Position numbers and translations under genes: made by a program. 64,000 nt of DNA from Vibrio sp. BS-M-Sm-2 (GTDB lineage: Bacteria; Pseudomonadota; Gammaproteobacteria; Enterobacterales; Vibrionaceae): positions 186,001 to 250,000 of the forward strand of contig NZ_CP167895.1 of the NCBI RefSeq assembly GCF_041504345.1. Reading direction: 5' to 3'. The number at the start of each line of letters is the position of its first letter. Positions within the stretch are counted from its first letter, which is position 1. The notes below the pieces were generated by a model. That model was not told the DNA's origin. It made no database searches and was given only the letters and a program-made list of their open reading frames with translations. This document shows, one piece after another, positions 16,345-24,916 of this stretch.

Positions 16345-17181
16345 CTATTTTAGTAGCTCAGTTATCGCAGGTTGAAGTACCTCAGCCCAAACTTGATAAG
16401 CTTTAGCATTCAAATGCAGGTCATCACACGAGTATTCATTCGACAGAAGCTGATTAGGCGACAAAACTGAATTCACATCTAAGAACGCAATGCCTTGCTG
16501 AGAACAGTACTCGCTTACCTTTCTATTGAGCAGTTCAACCGACGGATTCAAACCTTGCAGTTTGGATCCAACATAAAGCGTTGATTGCACCAAGATTCGA
16601 ATATCGTTTTCTTGCCACACCTTAAGCATATCAATGTAGTTCTGGTAGATATGGTCGACATCATAACCCTGAGCTAAATCGTTTATCCCTGCCATAAAGC
16701 ACACCAGTTTTGGCTTCACATTCAAGGTGGTATCAATGCGGCGCAACATCCCCGTTGTGGTATCGCCTGCTAGGCCACGATTGACCATTGAGACATCACG
16801 GAAAATATCCGCCCACGGAGCCCACTCGGTGATCGAGTCACCAAACATCACTAAATCTGCGTTTGGAGAAAAATGACGATGGTTGTCAGATGTCATGATG
16901 TAACGACTCATGCTGTGGCCTCGTTGTTGAATCTCAGACTGAAGAGCGACTGCCTTGAGGATGTCACTGTCCGGTGTGGTGCTATCAAATTGAGCCAACA
17001 ACCCTTCAATGTGAGGCTTAAAAGGGCTAAGACGAGTACTCAGTTGATGGTGTTCTTTAAGGGAAGATAGCTTTTCTAGTAATGCATACAAAGAGCGGTT
17101 TTGACCAACTTCTTGGAATAACTGATACAGATCGAGGACAGGATTTTGTTGTAGCGCGGCAAGTAATTGCATGTCTTCCAT
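16345..17181 (-). CDS. SGNH/GDSL-family hydrolase
   Basis: A 278-residue protein. The first 100 residues are helical and unfamiliar; the rest is an SGNH hydrolase with block I VMFGDSITEW (nucleophile Ser), the glycine in RGLAGDTT (block II), GINDL (block III Asn) and DDLHLNAKAY (block V Asp and His). No signal peptide or lipobox is present, so it is cytoplasmic. Such enzymes are esterases, lipases or acetyl-sugar deacylases; the substrate cannot be chosen. It is a single gene. Confidence 0.8.
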   Translation of the reverse strand: MEDMQLLAALQQNPVLDLYQLFQEVGQNRSLYALLEKLSSLKEHHQLSTRLSPFKPHIEGLLAQFDSTTPDSDILKAVALQSEIQQRGHSMSRYIMTSDNHRHFSPNADLVMFGDSITEWAPWADIFRDVSMVNRGLAGDTTTGMLRRIDTTLNVKPKLVCFMAGINDLAQGYDVDHIYQNYIDMLKVWQENDIRILVQSTLYVGSKLQGLNPSVELLNRKVSEYCSQQGIAFLDVNSVLSPNQLLSNEYSCDDLHLNAKAYQVWAEVLQPAITELLK

Positions 17182-17268
17182 AGTGTTATCTAACCCTTCA
17201 ATTATCTAGTGATGAACCAAAGATAATATCCGATTGCGTACGGGATAGATAACACTAGAAGCCGAGAT

Positions 17269-17781
17269 TTACTTTTCTTTGATTAGCAGATGATTACGAT
17301 TATCACGGCTTTTCTTAATCAGCTCGTTGCTCTCATCCATTTCATCGGATTTCGCAAGGCGATCATAAAGCAACACGTTCACCGTCGCAGCCAAGTTCAT
17401 GCAGCCCACCGTTGGAACGTACACAACGTGATCCGCTCTATCGGCAACATCTTGAGAAATAGAACCATCTTCAGGGCCAAAGATATAGATAGCGTTTTCT
17501 GGGTGTTTAAAACGCGGCAGTGGTGTTGCACCTTCTGCTAGTTCCACACAAACGATCTTAGTTTCAGGATCAAGATTATCTAAAAACGACTCAACACCGG
17601 TCAACGGGATGGTTCGCGCAGCACTCTTGGTATCGGTGTGAAATTTAGCGGCTTTTTCGTAGCGTTGCCCTGTGTATTTAACTTCGTCGACTTGGTAACA
17701 ACCAGCCGCACGCATAACAGCACCAACGTTTGTCGGGCTCTTTGGGTTAGTTAAACCAATAGTCACATGGCTTTTGTTCAT
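17269..17781 (-). CDS. SpoU/TrmH-family RNA 2'-O-methyltransferase
   Basis: A 170-residue SPOUT enzyme consisting of the catalytic domain only. Motif 1 is PTNVGAVMRAAGCYQVDEV, motif 2 is YIFGPEDGSISQ, and motif 3 is VYVPTVGCMNLAATVNVLLY, which form the trefoil knot that binds S-adenosylmethionine. It probably modifies a tRNA or rRNA ribose. The closest E. coli-type names (TrmL, TrmH) differ in motif 3, so I leave the symbol open. Single gene with its start at ATG 17781. Confidence 0.8.
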   Translation of the reverse strand: MNKSHVTIGLTNPKSPTNVGAVMRAAGCYQVDEVKYTGQRYEKAAKFHTDTKSAARTIPLTGVESFLDNLDPETKIVCVELAEGATPLPRFKHPENAIYIFGPEDGSISQDVADRADHVVYVPTVGCMNLAATVNVLLYDRLAKSDEMDESNELIKKSRDNRNHLLIKEK

Positions 17782-18055
17782 GAATCTTTCTCACTTAACG
17801 AATAGACATAGCAGGGTGCTACAAAGCGTCGCATTCTAACAAAGCAGAGTCGAATTCAAAAGCATCGATACAAACTCACTTTTTCGCCCTTAAGCCTCTA
17901 GTTGCAAGGCTTCTCACAAAAAAATCTAACCGTCATCATATTTATAAAACAAAAACACGCTAGGGTAACAATTAAACAACAAGCCCATTTACATTTTGAA
18001 ACCACATTAATAATGTGTTGAAAATTGCATGAGACAATCACACAGGAAGCGTGAC

Positions 18056-19717
18056 ATGACCCTAACCATCAAAAACCGCCTTTATATTCTCTCTTTCATT
18101 CCACTGCTATTGATGGCAATCGGGATGATGAGCGTGACGTATATGAAGAGCACCGAGCTAACCGCACAACAAGTAGAATCGACGCGTAGCAATATGATGG
18201 CGATGAAAGAAAAGGAACTCAAAGCGTATCTGCAAATGGCTCAATCTTCTATCAGCCCGTTCTTGGAAAGAGGTGCAACATTAGAAGAAGCCTTACCGAC
18301 ATTAAGAACACTCGAATATGGCGAGTCTGGCTACATCTTTGGCTACGACTCTAAAGGCGTTCGAGTGGTTGTTGGACAAAATAACGATGGCATTGGTAAA
18401 AACTATTACGACCTACAAGACAAAAAAGGCAATTACCTGATTCGCGACCTAATCAAGAACTCGAAGCTTGGCGAATTCACCACCTACTACTTCCCAAAAC
18501 TTGGTCAATCTGAAGCCTTACCAAAACTGAGCTACTCGATATTCATCCCACAATGGGATTTGATGCTGGGCACTGGTTTTTATACTGACGACATTGATGC
18601 AGTCATCGCAGAAATGAAAGAGAGTTCAAATGCAGCACTTCAAAGTTCACTGACTGCTATCGCCCTTTTCTGTGGCTTGATCGCCCTAGTGGTTGCCGTG
18701 TTCGCAGTAGCAGTTAACCGTACCATCATGAAGCCGCTAGAACAGTTTGATCATTCAATTAGCGCATTCGCAAGTGGCGAAGCTGACTTAACTGCACGAA
18801 TGGAAACCTTCAAAGCGCCAGAGTTCACTAAACTGAGCGAGAACTTCAATGCCTTTGTAGCAAGCCTGCAAACCATCATTCGCAGCGTAAGCGATGTGGG
18901 CCAGCAAGTGGTAGCCGAAACATCTAGCATGTCTTCTCGCGCCGCGCAGGTCGACGAAATTGCCACAGGTCAACGTGAAGAAACAGAGCAAGTTGCAACT
19001 GCGATGACTGAGATGACAACGACTGCGCAAGAGATCTCAAGCAACGCAAGCCAAGCGGCCGATTCAGCCAAGCTTGCCGAAGGCAACGCAAAAGAAGCGC
19101 AGCAAATAGTAAACGCAGCTGCCGATTCGGTTGCAGGCCTGGCGAGCGAAGTATCAGAAGCCAACACAGTGGTATCGCGCTTAGAAGGCGATGTGCAGAA
19201 TATCTCCTCTTCGTTGGCGGTAATTCAAGACATTGCAGAGCAAACCAATCTACTCGCATTGAATGCAGCAATTGAAGCGGCTCGAGCAGGTGAACAAGGT
19301 CGTGGGTTCGCAGTTGTTGCGGATGAGGTTCGTAAGCTGGCAAGCCGAACTCAAGAGAGCACGGGCGACATTCACAAGATGATTGAGCAGCTCAAAGCCG
19401 CTTCAGACGCCGCGGTAAAAGCAATGGATTCAAGCCAAAACCGTAGTGCTCAAACGGTGGAAGAAGCAAACGCTGCTGCCGCGGCGCTGGCGAAAATCCA
19501 AGAGTCAATCGATACCATCATGGACATGAACTCGCTTATTGCTACAGCAACTGAACAGCAAAATATTGTGGGCCAAGAGATATCTCAACGCATTGTGGTG
19601 ATTTCAGATCAAAGCTCGCAATCGGCTGCACTAGCAAACCAAAACCGTGCAGGTAGCCAAAACCTCAACAGTCGTGCCAATGAGCTGTACCACTTGGTGG
19701 ATCGCTTCACAGTCTAA
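18056..19717 (+). CDS. Methyl-accepting chemotaxis protein with a periplasmic sCache_2 domain
   Basis: ATG 18056 is chosen because GGAAG lies seven bases before it and the protein then starts with a short cytoplasmic tail and membrane helix. About 553 residues: helix 1 (residues 9-28), a periplasmic domain with the sCache_2 signature GESGYIFGYDSKG, helix 2 near 200, HAMP, and a signalling domain with the invariant hairpin tip EQTNLLALNAAIEAARAGEQ. It ends HLVDRFTV with no CheR-tether pentapeptide. Single CaChe domains of this type bind small organic acids such as acetate, propionate or pyruvate; the ligand is not determined here. Confidence 0.9.
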   Translation: MTLTIKNRLYILSFIPLLLMAIGMMSVTYMKSTELTAQQVESTRSNMMAMKEKELKAYLQMAQSSISPFLERGATLEEALPTLRTLEYGESGYIFGYDSKGVRVVVGQNNDGIGKNYYDLQDKKGNYLIRDLIKNSKLGEFTTYYFPKLGQSEALPKLSYSIFIPQWDLMLGTGFYTDDIDAVIAEMKESSNAALQSSLTAIALFCGLIALVVAVFAVAVNRTIMKPLEQFDHSISAFASGEADLTARMETFKAPEFTKLSENFNAFVASLQTIIRSVSDVGQQVVAETSSMSSRAAQVDEIATGQREETEQVATAMTEMTTTAQEISSNASQAADSAKLAEGNAKEAQQIVNAAADSVAGLASEVSEANTVVSRLEGDVQNISSSLAVIQDIAEQTNLLALNAAIEAARAGEQGRGFAVVADEVRKLASRTQESTGDIHKMIEQLKAASDAAVKAMDSSQNRSAQTVEEANAAAAALAKIQESIDTIMDMNSLIATATEQQNIVGQEISQRIVVISDQSSQSAALANQNRAGSQNLNSRANELYHLVDRFTV

Positions 19718-19772
19718 TGTCGAGCAGGTGAACACTCCTCAACGTTCAAAGCTATCCTCTCTAAAGTAATCA

Positions 19773-19806
19773 GGCTTCAGAATCTCTATTCTGAAGCCCG
19801 TTTTTT
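19773..19806 (+). terminator. Intrinsic terminator of the sCache chemoreceptor gene
   Basis: GGCTTCAGAAT and ATTCTGAAGCC pair around CTCT, followed by a six-T run. Confidence 0.8.
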
Positions 19807-19831
19807 ATCGGTGGAGGCTTTAGGTCATAAA

Positions 19832-20701
19832 CTAATCCAACTGCTCAGAAAGGAAGTCCACCAGCAAGCGTACCTTAGAAGATAAGTTACGATTCTGTGG
19901 ATAAAGTGCCCAAATACCCTCTTTGTCATCACGATAATCAGACAACACTTCAACCAACTCACCAGACTCAAGGTCTTCACTCACATAATATTCTGGTAAT
20001 TGCACTAAACCGATGCTTTGCTTGGCTGCATCTAGCAAAGCCAAACCACTATTGCACTTGATACGTCCATTAACTCGCACTGCTCGTGGGCGTTTGTTTT
20101 CTTTAAAACGCCAATGCTCAAAGCCACCCACTAGACATTGGTGGTTACTCAGCTCCGAGAGTGTATGAGGCTCACCATAGCGTTCGATGTACTCAGGGCT
20201 AGCACACACATAAAGTTGTCGTTGAGATAGCTTTTTGGCTACGAGGCTAGAATCTTCTAATCGACCGAGACGAATTGCTACATCAACACCTGAGTCGATA
20301 AGATCAAGCTTTTGGTTTGTTAACATAAGTTCTAGTTCAACTTGCGGATACAGTTTTAAAAACTTATGCAGAATCGGAGCCAGTTGACGTTCACCATAAG
20401 TCACTGGTGCCGTGACTTTCAAAAGCCCTTTTGGGGTGGATTGCATTTGAGTAACAGCAAGCTCAGCAATTTCTAATCCTTCAACCAATAATTTACATTG
20501 TTGGTAATAAAGTTGTCCGGCTTCAGTTAGAGAGACTTTACGTGTAGTTCGATTCAATAGTTTGACCGCTAGGCGCTCTTCTAAGTTAGCCACTCTTCGG
20601 CTGATTTGAGCAACTGACGTAGCAAGCTTCTGCGCCGCTCCCGTAAAGCTTTCACGCTCCGCCACGGCAACAAACTCACTTACCCCTTCCCAATTGGCCA
20701 T
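19832..20701 (-). CDS. LysR-family transcriptional regulator
   Basis: A 289-residue regulator of the CrgA-like LysR subgroup: N-terminal winged helix (SFTGAAQKLATSVAQISRRV) and an effector-binding domain with VAIRLGRLEDSSLVAKKL, a stretch typical of this subgroup. It is not next to an obvious target: the sCache chemoreceptor converges on it and a DUF3316 gene starts divergently 260 bases away. Regulators of this type often control a divergent enzyme or efflux gene, so the DUF3316 gene is the only neighbour in the usual arrangement. The role is unknown. Confidence 0.85.
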   Translation of the reverse strand: MANWEGVSEFVAVAERESFTGAAQKLATSVAQISRRVANLEERLAVKLLNRTTRKVSLTEAGQLYYQQCKLLVEGLEIAELAVTQMQSTPKGLLKVTAPVTYGERQLAPILHKFLKLYPQVELELMLTNQKLDLIDSGVDVAIRLGRLEDSSLVAKKLSQRQLYVCASPEYIERYGEPHTLSELSNHQCLVGGFEHWRFKENKRPRAVRVNGRIKCNSGLALLDAAKQSIGLVQLPEYYVSEDLESGELVEVLSDYRDDKEGIWALYPQNRNLSSKVRLLVDFLSEQLD

Positions 20702-20963
20702 ACTTTTACCCTATGTTTAACGATGGTTACCCATACAGTGTATTGAAGATATATATCAGTGTCACCTTACTTGATATGCGTTACGCATAAATATTCGCTA
20801 GCCACAACTGATCAAAATAACGCCAACCAATACCTGACATTTCTCAAAACTCCTTACTGAACACTAACAAAATCGTATTGTCCTCTGACACTCATCCAAC
20901 CACTTAATTGGTAAGTTGGTTCTGTACCGGAACACAGGTACTTCAACAAAGTAAGGTACTCCT

Positions 20964-21311
20964 ATGAAAAAATTAATCATACTTGCATCAACTCTTGTAC
21001 TCAGCACAACAGCGTTTGCAGCAACCAAAACAACGATTCAAGAAACAACGCTAAAATCTGATACATTTGTTACTGAAGCGGAAGCATACGATGCAGGAAC
21101 AAACCTTATGGATGAGCTAAGCGCAAAGACACCTTTTGAGCTTTCTAGAGAACTGCCACAGTTCCAACAAACAACCAAATACGATTCGTTCAAGATTGAT
21201 GATGCGAATATGGAAGTGAAGAAAATCACTAACATGAGCGGCGACACCCACTACCAAGCGAACGTAAAAGTTGACTACCGTTACACATATAAAGACGGCC
21301 GTAGCAGCTAA
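20964..21311 (+). CDS. Exported DUF3316-family protein (115 aa)
   Basis: Begins MKKLIILASTLVLSTTAFA, a good Sec signal peptide with cleavage near residue 19. The mature domain of about 95 residues carries the segments EAYDAGTNLMDELSA and YQANVKVDYRYTYK, which I recognise as the DUF3316 pattern of Vibrio. It is a small periplasmic beta-rich protein of unknown function. RBS GTAAGGTA precedes ATG 20964 and a strong terminator follows. Confidence 0.8.
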   Translation: MKKLIILASTLVLSTTAFAATKTTIQETTLKSDTFVTEAEAYDAGTNLMDELSAKTPFELSRELPQFQQTTKYDSFKIDDANMEVKKITNMSGDTHYQANVKVDYRYTYKDGRSS

Positions 21312-21360
21312 TACCGAACGATTAATTAGGTCTCAAAACCGACCTAGCATCTAAAAGAAA

Positions 21361-21389
21361 GCCCGTACTCATTGAGCACGGGCTTTTTT
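21361..21389 (+). terminator. Intrinsic terminator of the DUF3316 gene
   Basis: GCCCGT-CTC and GAG-ACGGGC pair, followed by six T. Confidence 0.75.
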
Positions 21390-21464
21390 GTCGTTCAGCG
21401 CTGATTAATGGAATTCAAACGAACAACCAGTATCAGCTCATATTCGTCTGTCTAGCTTTGAAAA

Positions 21465-23102
21465 TTAAACTTCAAACTGAGAAACAAGGCTATCAAGCGC
21501 TTCACACTGTTCTGCCAACGCCATACATGCGTTCTCAGCACTGCTCGCCATCTCTACCATTTGCACGGTGCTTTCTGCGATACGTTGGACGTTTTGATTC
21601 ACTTCTTCCGACACTTGAGATTGCTGGGAAGCCGCTGTGGCAATCTGCGTGTTCATCTCATTCATCTTGCCAATTGAGTTACGAATCTCACTCAAGGAAG
21701 ACGCCGCCGTTCCGGCTTGAATAATGGTTTTCTCGCCACTCACTTTGCTTTCAGTCATCACGCCAACCGCGTGTTTCGCCCCCACTTCTAAGCGTTCAAT
21801 CATTGATTGGATTTCACCGGTGCTGTCTTGAGTTTTGCTCGCAAGCGCACGAACTTCATCGGCCACAACCGCAAAACCACGACCTTGTTCACCCGCACGT
21901 GCCGCTTCAATCGCCGCATTCAATGCCAACAAATTGGTTTGCTCTGCAATGCCTTTGATAACTCCCAAAATAGAAGCGATGTTCTTCACATCGGTATCCA
22001 ACTCTTGAACCACACCACCCGCATTTTCAATATCTTGCGCTAAACGCTCAATTGAAGTGACGGTTAAACCCAACGTCGTATCTGCCGATTCCACTTCATA
22101 GTTTGCTACATTGCTTGCTGTGGCCGCATCCAGTGCGTTACCGCTGACCACTTCACTGGTCGCTTGCATTTCATGTACTGCCGCAGCCACTACTTCACTT
22201 TCTTGTTGTTGATTAGCAGAGAAAAGAGCAACACTTTGAGTCAATGATTTGATGTTTTCCATCTCTGAACGAACCGCATTTGACGCTAAGATAACTTGCT
22301 CAACTGTCACGTGAATCTTACCGACAAATTGATTAAACGCAGAGCTCAAACGTGCAATTTCGTCATTGCCCTCAACATGCATACGCTGTGATAAATCGCC
22401 GTCGCCAGAAGCAATCTCGCTCATCGCTTTTTCGACATTTTGAATTGGACGAATAATAAAACGATTCGACAGCCACATCGCAAACAACGCCGCTAAGATA
22501 GCAACCGCCATACCCACTTCAATGATCAACTTACTTGATTCAATCGAATCGTCGGCTTGTTGGCGAAGCTCTTTCTGCTTCAGTTCAATCAGAGTTCGGA
22601 TATCACGCAGTTGCTTACGAATAGTTGCAAACTCAGCATCTAATGCAGGTGAGTAATCAATATTGTATTGGTCTGCGTTTGCTGGATCAGCGAACATTGG
22701 CTCGTGCAGTGCCACCCACTTGCTCATCGCATTAACAAGCTTTGATAACTCATCACGTGAAGATGGATCCAACACGCCCGCTTGATATAAGGTTTCAACA
22801 CTTTGAAAACGAGGAACCGCTTTGTAAGCGTTGTCTTTAAATTCAAACTTTTGGTACTCGATCGCCGCTTGGTCTTTAGCAAGCAACAGACCTTGTGCCG
22901 AAGCGATAATCTGGTAGATATCTCGGTAGCCATCTTCTAGGTTATCTAGCACTGGCTGAACCACATTATTGAGCTCGTTATTAATCGCAGCTTGAGCATT
23001 TGATCTGATAACGTTGAGCACAGTAACAGTAGAAAAAACAATCACAATCACAAACAGCGGGATCGCGATTTTACTCTTAATCGAAAGATTATTGATATTC
23101 AT
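21465..23102 (-). CDS. Methyl-accepting chemotaxis protein with a helical-bundle sensor domain
   Basis: About 545 residues from ATG 23102, which places a membrane helix (SKIAIPLFVIVIVFSTVTVL) directly after a short tail; the frame itself stays open to 23153 but that extension has no RBS. The periplasmic region (about 35-190) is all helical and looks like a four-helix or HBM-type bundle. A second helix near 195-215 leads into HAMP (RFIIRPIQNVEKAM) and a signalling domain with EQTNLLALNAAIEAARAGEQ. No pentapeptide tail. Single gene; ligand unknown. Confidence 0.88.
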   Translation of the reverse strand: MNINNLSIKSKIAIPLFVIVIVFSTVTVLNVIRSNAQAAINNELNNVVQPVLDNLEDGYRDIYQIIASAQGLLLAKDQAAIEYQKFEFKDNAYKAVPRFQSVETLYQAGVLDPSSRDELSKLVNAMSKWVALHEPMFADPANADQYNIDYSPALDAEFATIRKQLRDIRTLIELKQKELRQQADDSIESSKLIIEVGMAVAILAALFAMWLSNRFIIRPIQNVEKAMSEIASGDGDLSQRMHVEGNDEIARLSSAFNQFVGKIHVTVEQVILASNAVRSEMENIKSLTQSVALFSANQQQESEVVAAAVHEMQATSEVVSGNALDAATASNVANYEVESADTTLGLTVTSIERLAQDIENAGGVVQELDTDVKNIASILGVIKGIAEQTNLLALNAAIEAARAGEQGRGFAVVADEVRALASKTQDSTGEIQSMIERLEVGAKHAVGVMTESKVSGEKTIIQAGTAASSLSEIRNSIGKMNEMNTQIATAASQQSQVSEEVNQNVQRIAESTVQMVEMASSAENACMALAEQCEALDSLVSQFEV

Positions 23103-23361
23103 TGGGATTAATAACCACACTTCAAATAGGGATGCGCGCGCAATATACAGCACACATATGAAGTCTCGCTAAGGATTTGTGAGCTTCATCTCATAGCAAA
23201 CGATATCGTCAAATTTCGTGGTGATTATTCGACCATAGCTCAACTCCCAAACGTTAAGGCATGCTCTGATTTAGACTTATTTTCCGCTGATACACGCAAA
23301 TACTGGAGAAGTGTGAGAAATAACACCATAATGTAGGGCTCTAAAATAAGTAGGTAAGAAC

Positions 23362-23787
23362 ATGAAAATTTGTGGTGTTGAAATCAAAGGTAACGATGCA
23401 GTCATCTGTCTTCTTTCTCTATCAGATGGTGTATTTAACATTCCTGATTGCCGAGTTTCTAAAGTTTCAATTAGCGACGCAAACGACACACAGAATATGA
23501 AAGACTTTCAATTCTCTTTTGCAAAGTTAATGGAAGATTACCAAGTAGATAAAGTTGTAATTCGTCAGCGCCAAACTAAAGGCAAATTTGCTGGCGGTGG
23601 CTTTGGTTTCAAACTAGAAGCAGCAATTCAACTGATCGACGGCCTAGACGTAACCGTTGTATCACCGGCTGACATCAAAGAGAGCCTTAAACGTAACCCT
23701 CTAATGATGAAGTTCAAAGAAACTGGCCTTAAACAATACCAAGAAGCGCCGTTTACTACGGCATACGCTTGCTTGATGAAGCGCTAA
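23362..23787 (+). CDS. DUF3010-family protein (141 aa)
   Basis: Cytoplasmic protein starting MKICGVEIKGNDAVICLL. The order of an N-terminal strand pair with an acidic residue, a helix, VDKVVIRQRQTKGKFAGG and a final TAYACLMKR is the DUF3010 pattern, which is widespread in Vibrio and related gammaproteobacteria. The first strand (GVEIKGNDAVI) recalls RNase H-like folds, but no full catalytic set is evident. Single gene with its own terminator; function unknown. Confidence 0.8.
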   Translation: MKICGVEIKGNDAVICLLSLSDGVFNIPDCRVSKVSISDANDTQNMKDFQFSFAKLMEDYQVDKVVIRQRQTKGKFAGGGFGFKLEAAIQLIDGLDVTVVSPADIKESLKRNPLMMKFKETGLKQYQEAPFTTAYACLMKR

Positions 23788-23820
23788 TAAAAAGTCGCTA
23801 GCCAATATTTGATACAGAAA

Positions 23821-23846
23821 GAGCCTGAATATTCAGGCTCTTTTTT
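23821..23846 (+). terminator. Intrinsic terminator of the DUF3010 gene
   Basis: GAGCCTGAATATTCAGGCTC is a perfect 20-base palindrome followed by six T. Confidence 0.85.
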
Positions 23847-23893
23847 GTTTCTATCACTCGGCTTTAAACCCAGTTAGTTTTGATGAAACACGC

Positions 23894-24793
23894 TTACCGC
23901 TCTAACGCTGTTCGCCTGCGAGCCTTAATCCATTCCGGCTTCTTCACCACCAGATAAACCGCAGCGGCAGACAAGGCAAAGCCCATTGCACCATAGATAT
24001 CAAATGACTCACCAAAGATAAGCCACGCTTGAATTGCTGTCGTCGGTGGCACCAAGTAAAACACCGATGCCACACTTGAAGATGCACCGTGCTCTACCAT
24101 GTAAAGCAGCAAAAGGATGGCAACACAAGACAGAACTACCACCAGCCAGGTTAGAGTCAACGTGAATTCTACAGTCCAGTTCACTTGCATCGTTTCGTAG
24201 CGCATTGCGAACGGTAGAAACAGAGCAGCAGAAGCCAAATATTGGACCATCGCACCGCCGACCATATCTGTCCCCTGACAGAAGCGCTTCTGATACAGAG
24301 TGCCGCAGGTAATACCCACTAAAGAAACCAAACACAATAACGTTGCCAAGCCTTTTTGGTCGTCTGACTGCCATTCAATATTGCCCATCAACACCAAACT
24401 GATACCCGCAAAACCAAGCGCTAATCCCAACCACTGTGCAAAATTAAAACGCTGCGAAGTACAGCTGATCATAATCAATGCGGTAAGAATCGGTTGCAAG
24501 CCAACAAGTAGAGAACTCAGCCCGGCGGGCATACCCATATCAATCGCCAGATAGGTGCCACCAAGGTAGAAACCATGAATCAAGATGCCAACCACACAAG
24601 CGTGGAAGAATGCGCGACCACGAGGGATACGACGCTTAAGGATTGCAATCAAAACCAAGAACAGCGCCACGTTGGCTACCATCCTCAGTGAAAGTAATGT
24701 TGCGGGTTCGGCGTATTCCACACCAAGACGTGCGCCGACAAAGCCTGACGACCACAATATTACAAACACAAACGGAATCATTTTAATCAGCAT
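23894..24793 (-). CDS. EamA/DMT-family membrane transporter
   Basis: A 299-residue inner-membrane protein with ten hydrophobic segments arranged as two EamA repeats; FVILWSSGFVGARLGVEYAEP at the start is the typical first-helix signature. The family exports amino acids and other metabolites. RBS AGAGG lies just before ATG 24793. The divergent neighbour is a MocR-type regulator, and the 120-base gap holds three ACAGAT repeats, so the exporter is the likely target. The substrate is probably an amine or amino acid related to the MocR effector, but this is inferred. Confidence 0.85.
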   Translation of the reverse strand: MLIKMIPFVFVILWSSGFVGARLGVEYAEPATLLSLRMVANVALFLVLIAILKRRIPRGRAFFHACVVGILIHGFYLGGTYLAIDMGMPAGLSSLLVGLQPILTALIMISCTSQRFNFAQWLGLALGFAGISLVLMGNIEWQSDDQKGLATLLCLVSLVGITCGTLYQKRFCQGTDMVGGAMVQYLASAALFLPFAMRYETMQVNWTVEFTLTLTWLVVVLSCVAILLLLYMVEHGASSSVASVFYLVPPTTAIQAWLIFGESFDIYGAMGFALSAAAVYLVVKKPEWIKARRRTALER

Positions 24794-24841
24794 TACAAAC
24801 CTCTGGTCAACTCTTCATCAATGCTGCTACCTTAGTTGGGT

Positions 24842-24890
24842 ACAGATAACTAATAAAGACACAGATATAACACTTTAAATGGTTACAGAT
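24842..24890. promoter_or_regulatory. Three direct ACAGAT repeats, candidate MocR operator
   Basis: ACAGAT occurs at 24842, 24861 and 24885, each followed by (T/A)A-type sequence; two copies extend to GG(G/T)TACAGAT and TACAGATWA. MocR regulators usually bind direct repeats in the divergent promoter region they share with their target. Confidence 0.5.
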
Positions 24891-24916
24891 TAAAAGTGAG
24901 CACGAGGGAGAATAAC

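Noticed and set aside
17860..18055. Search for a sigma-54 or sigma-28 promoter upstream of the sCache chemoreceptor
   Set aside because: No -24/-12 element with correct GG and GC spacing and no clear flagellar-type box could be read.
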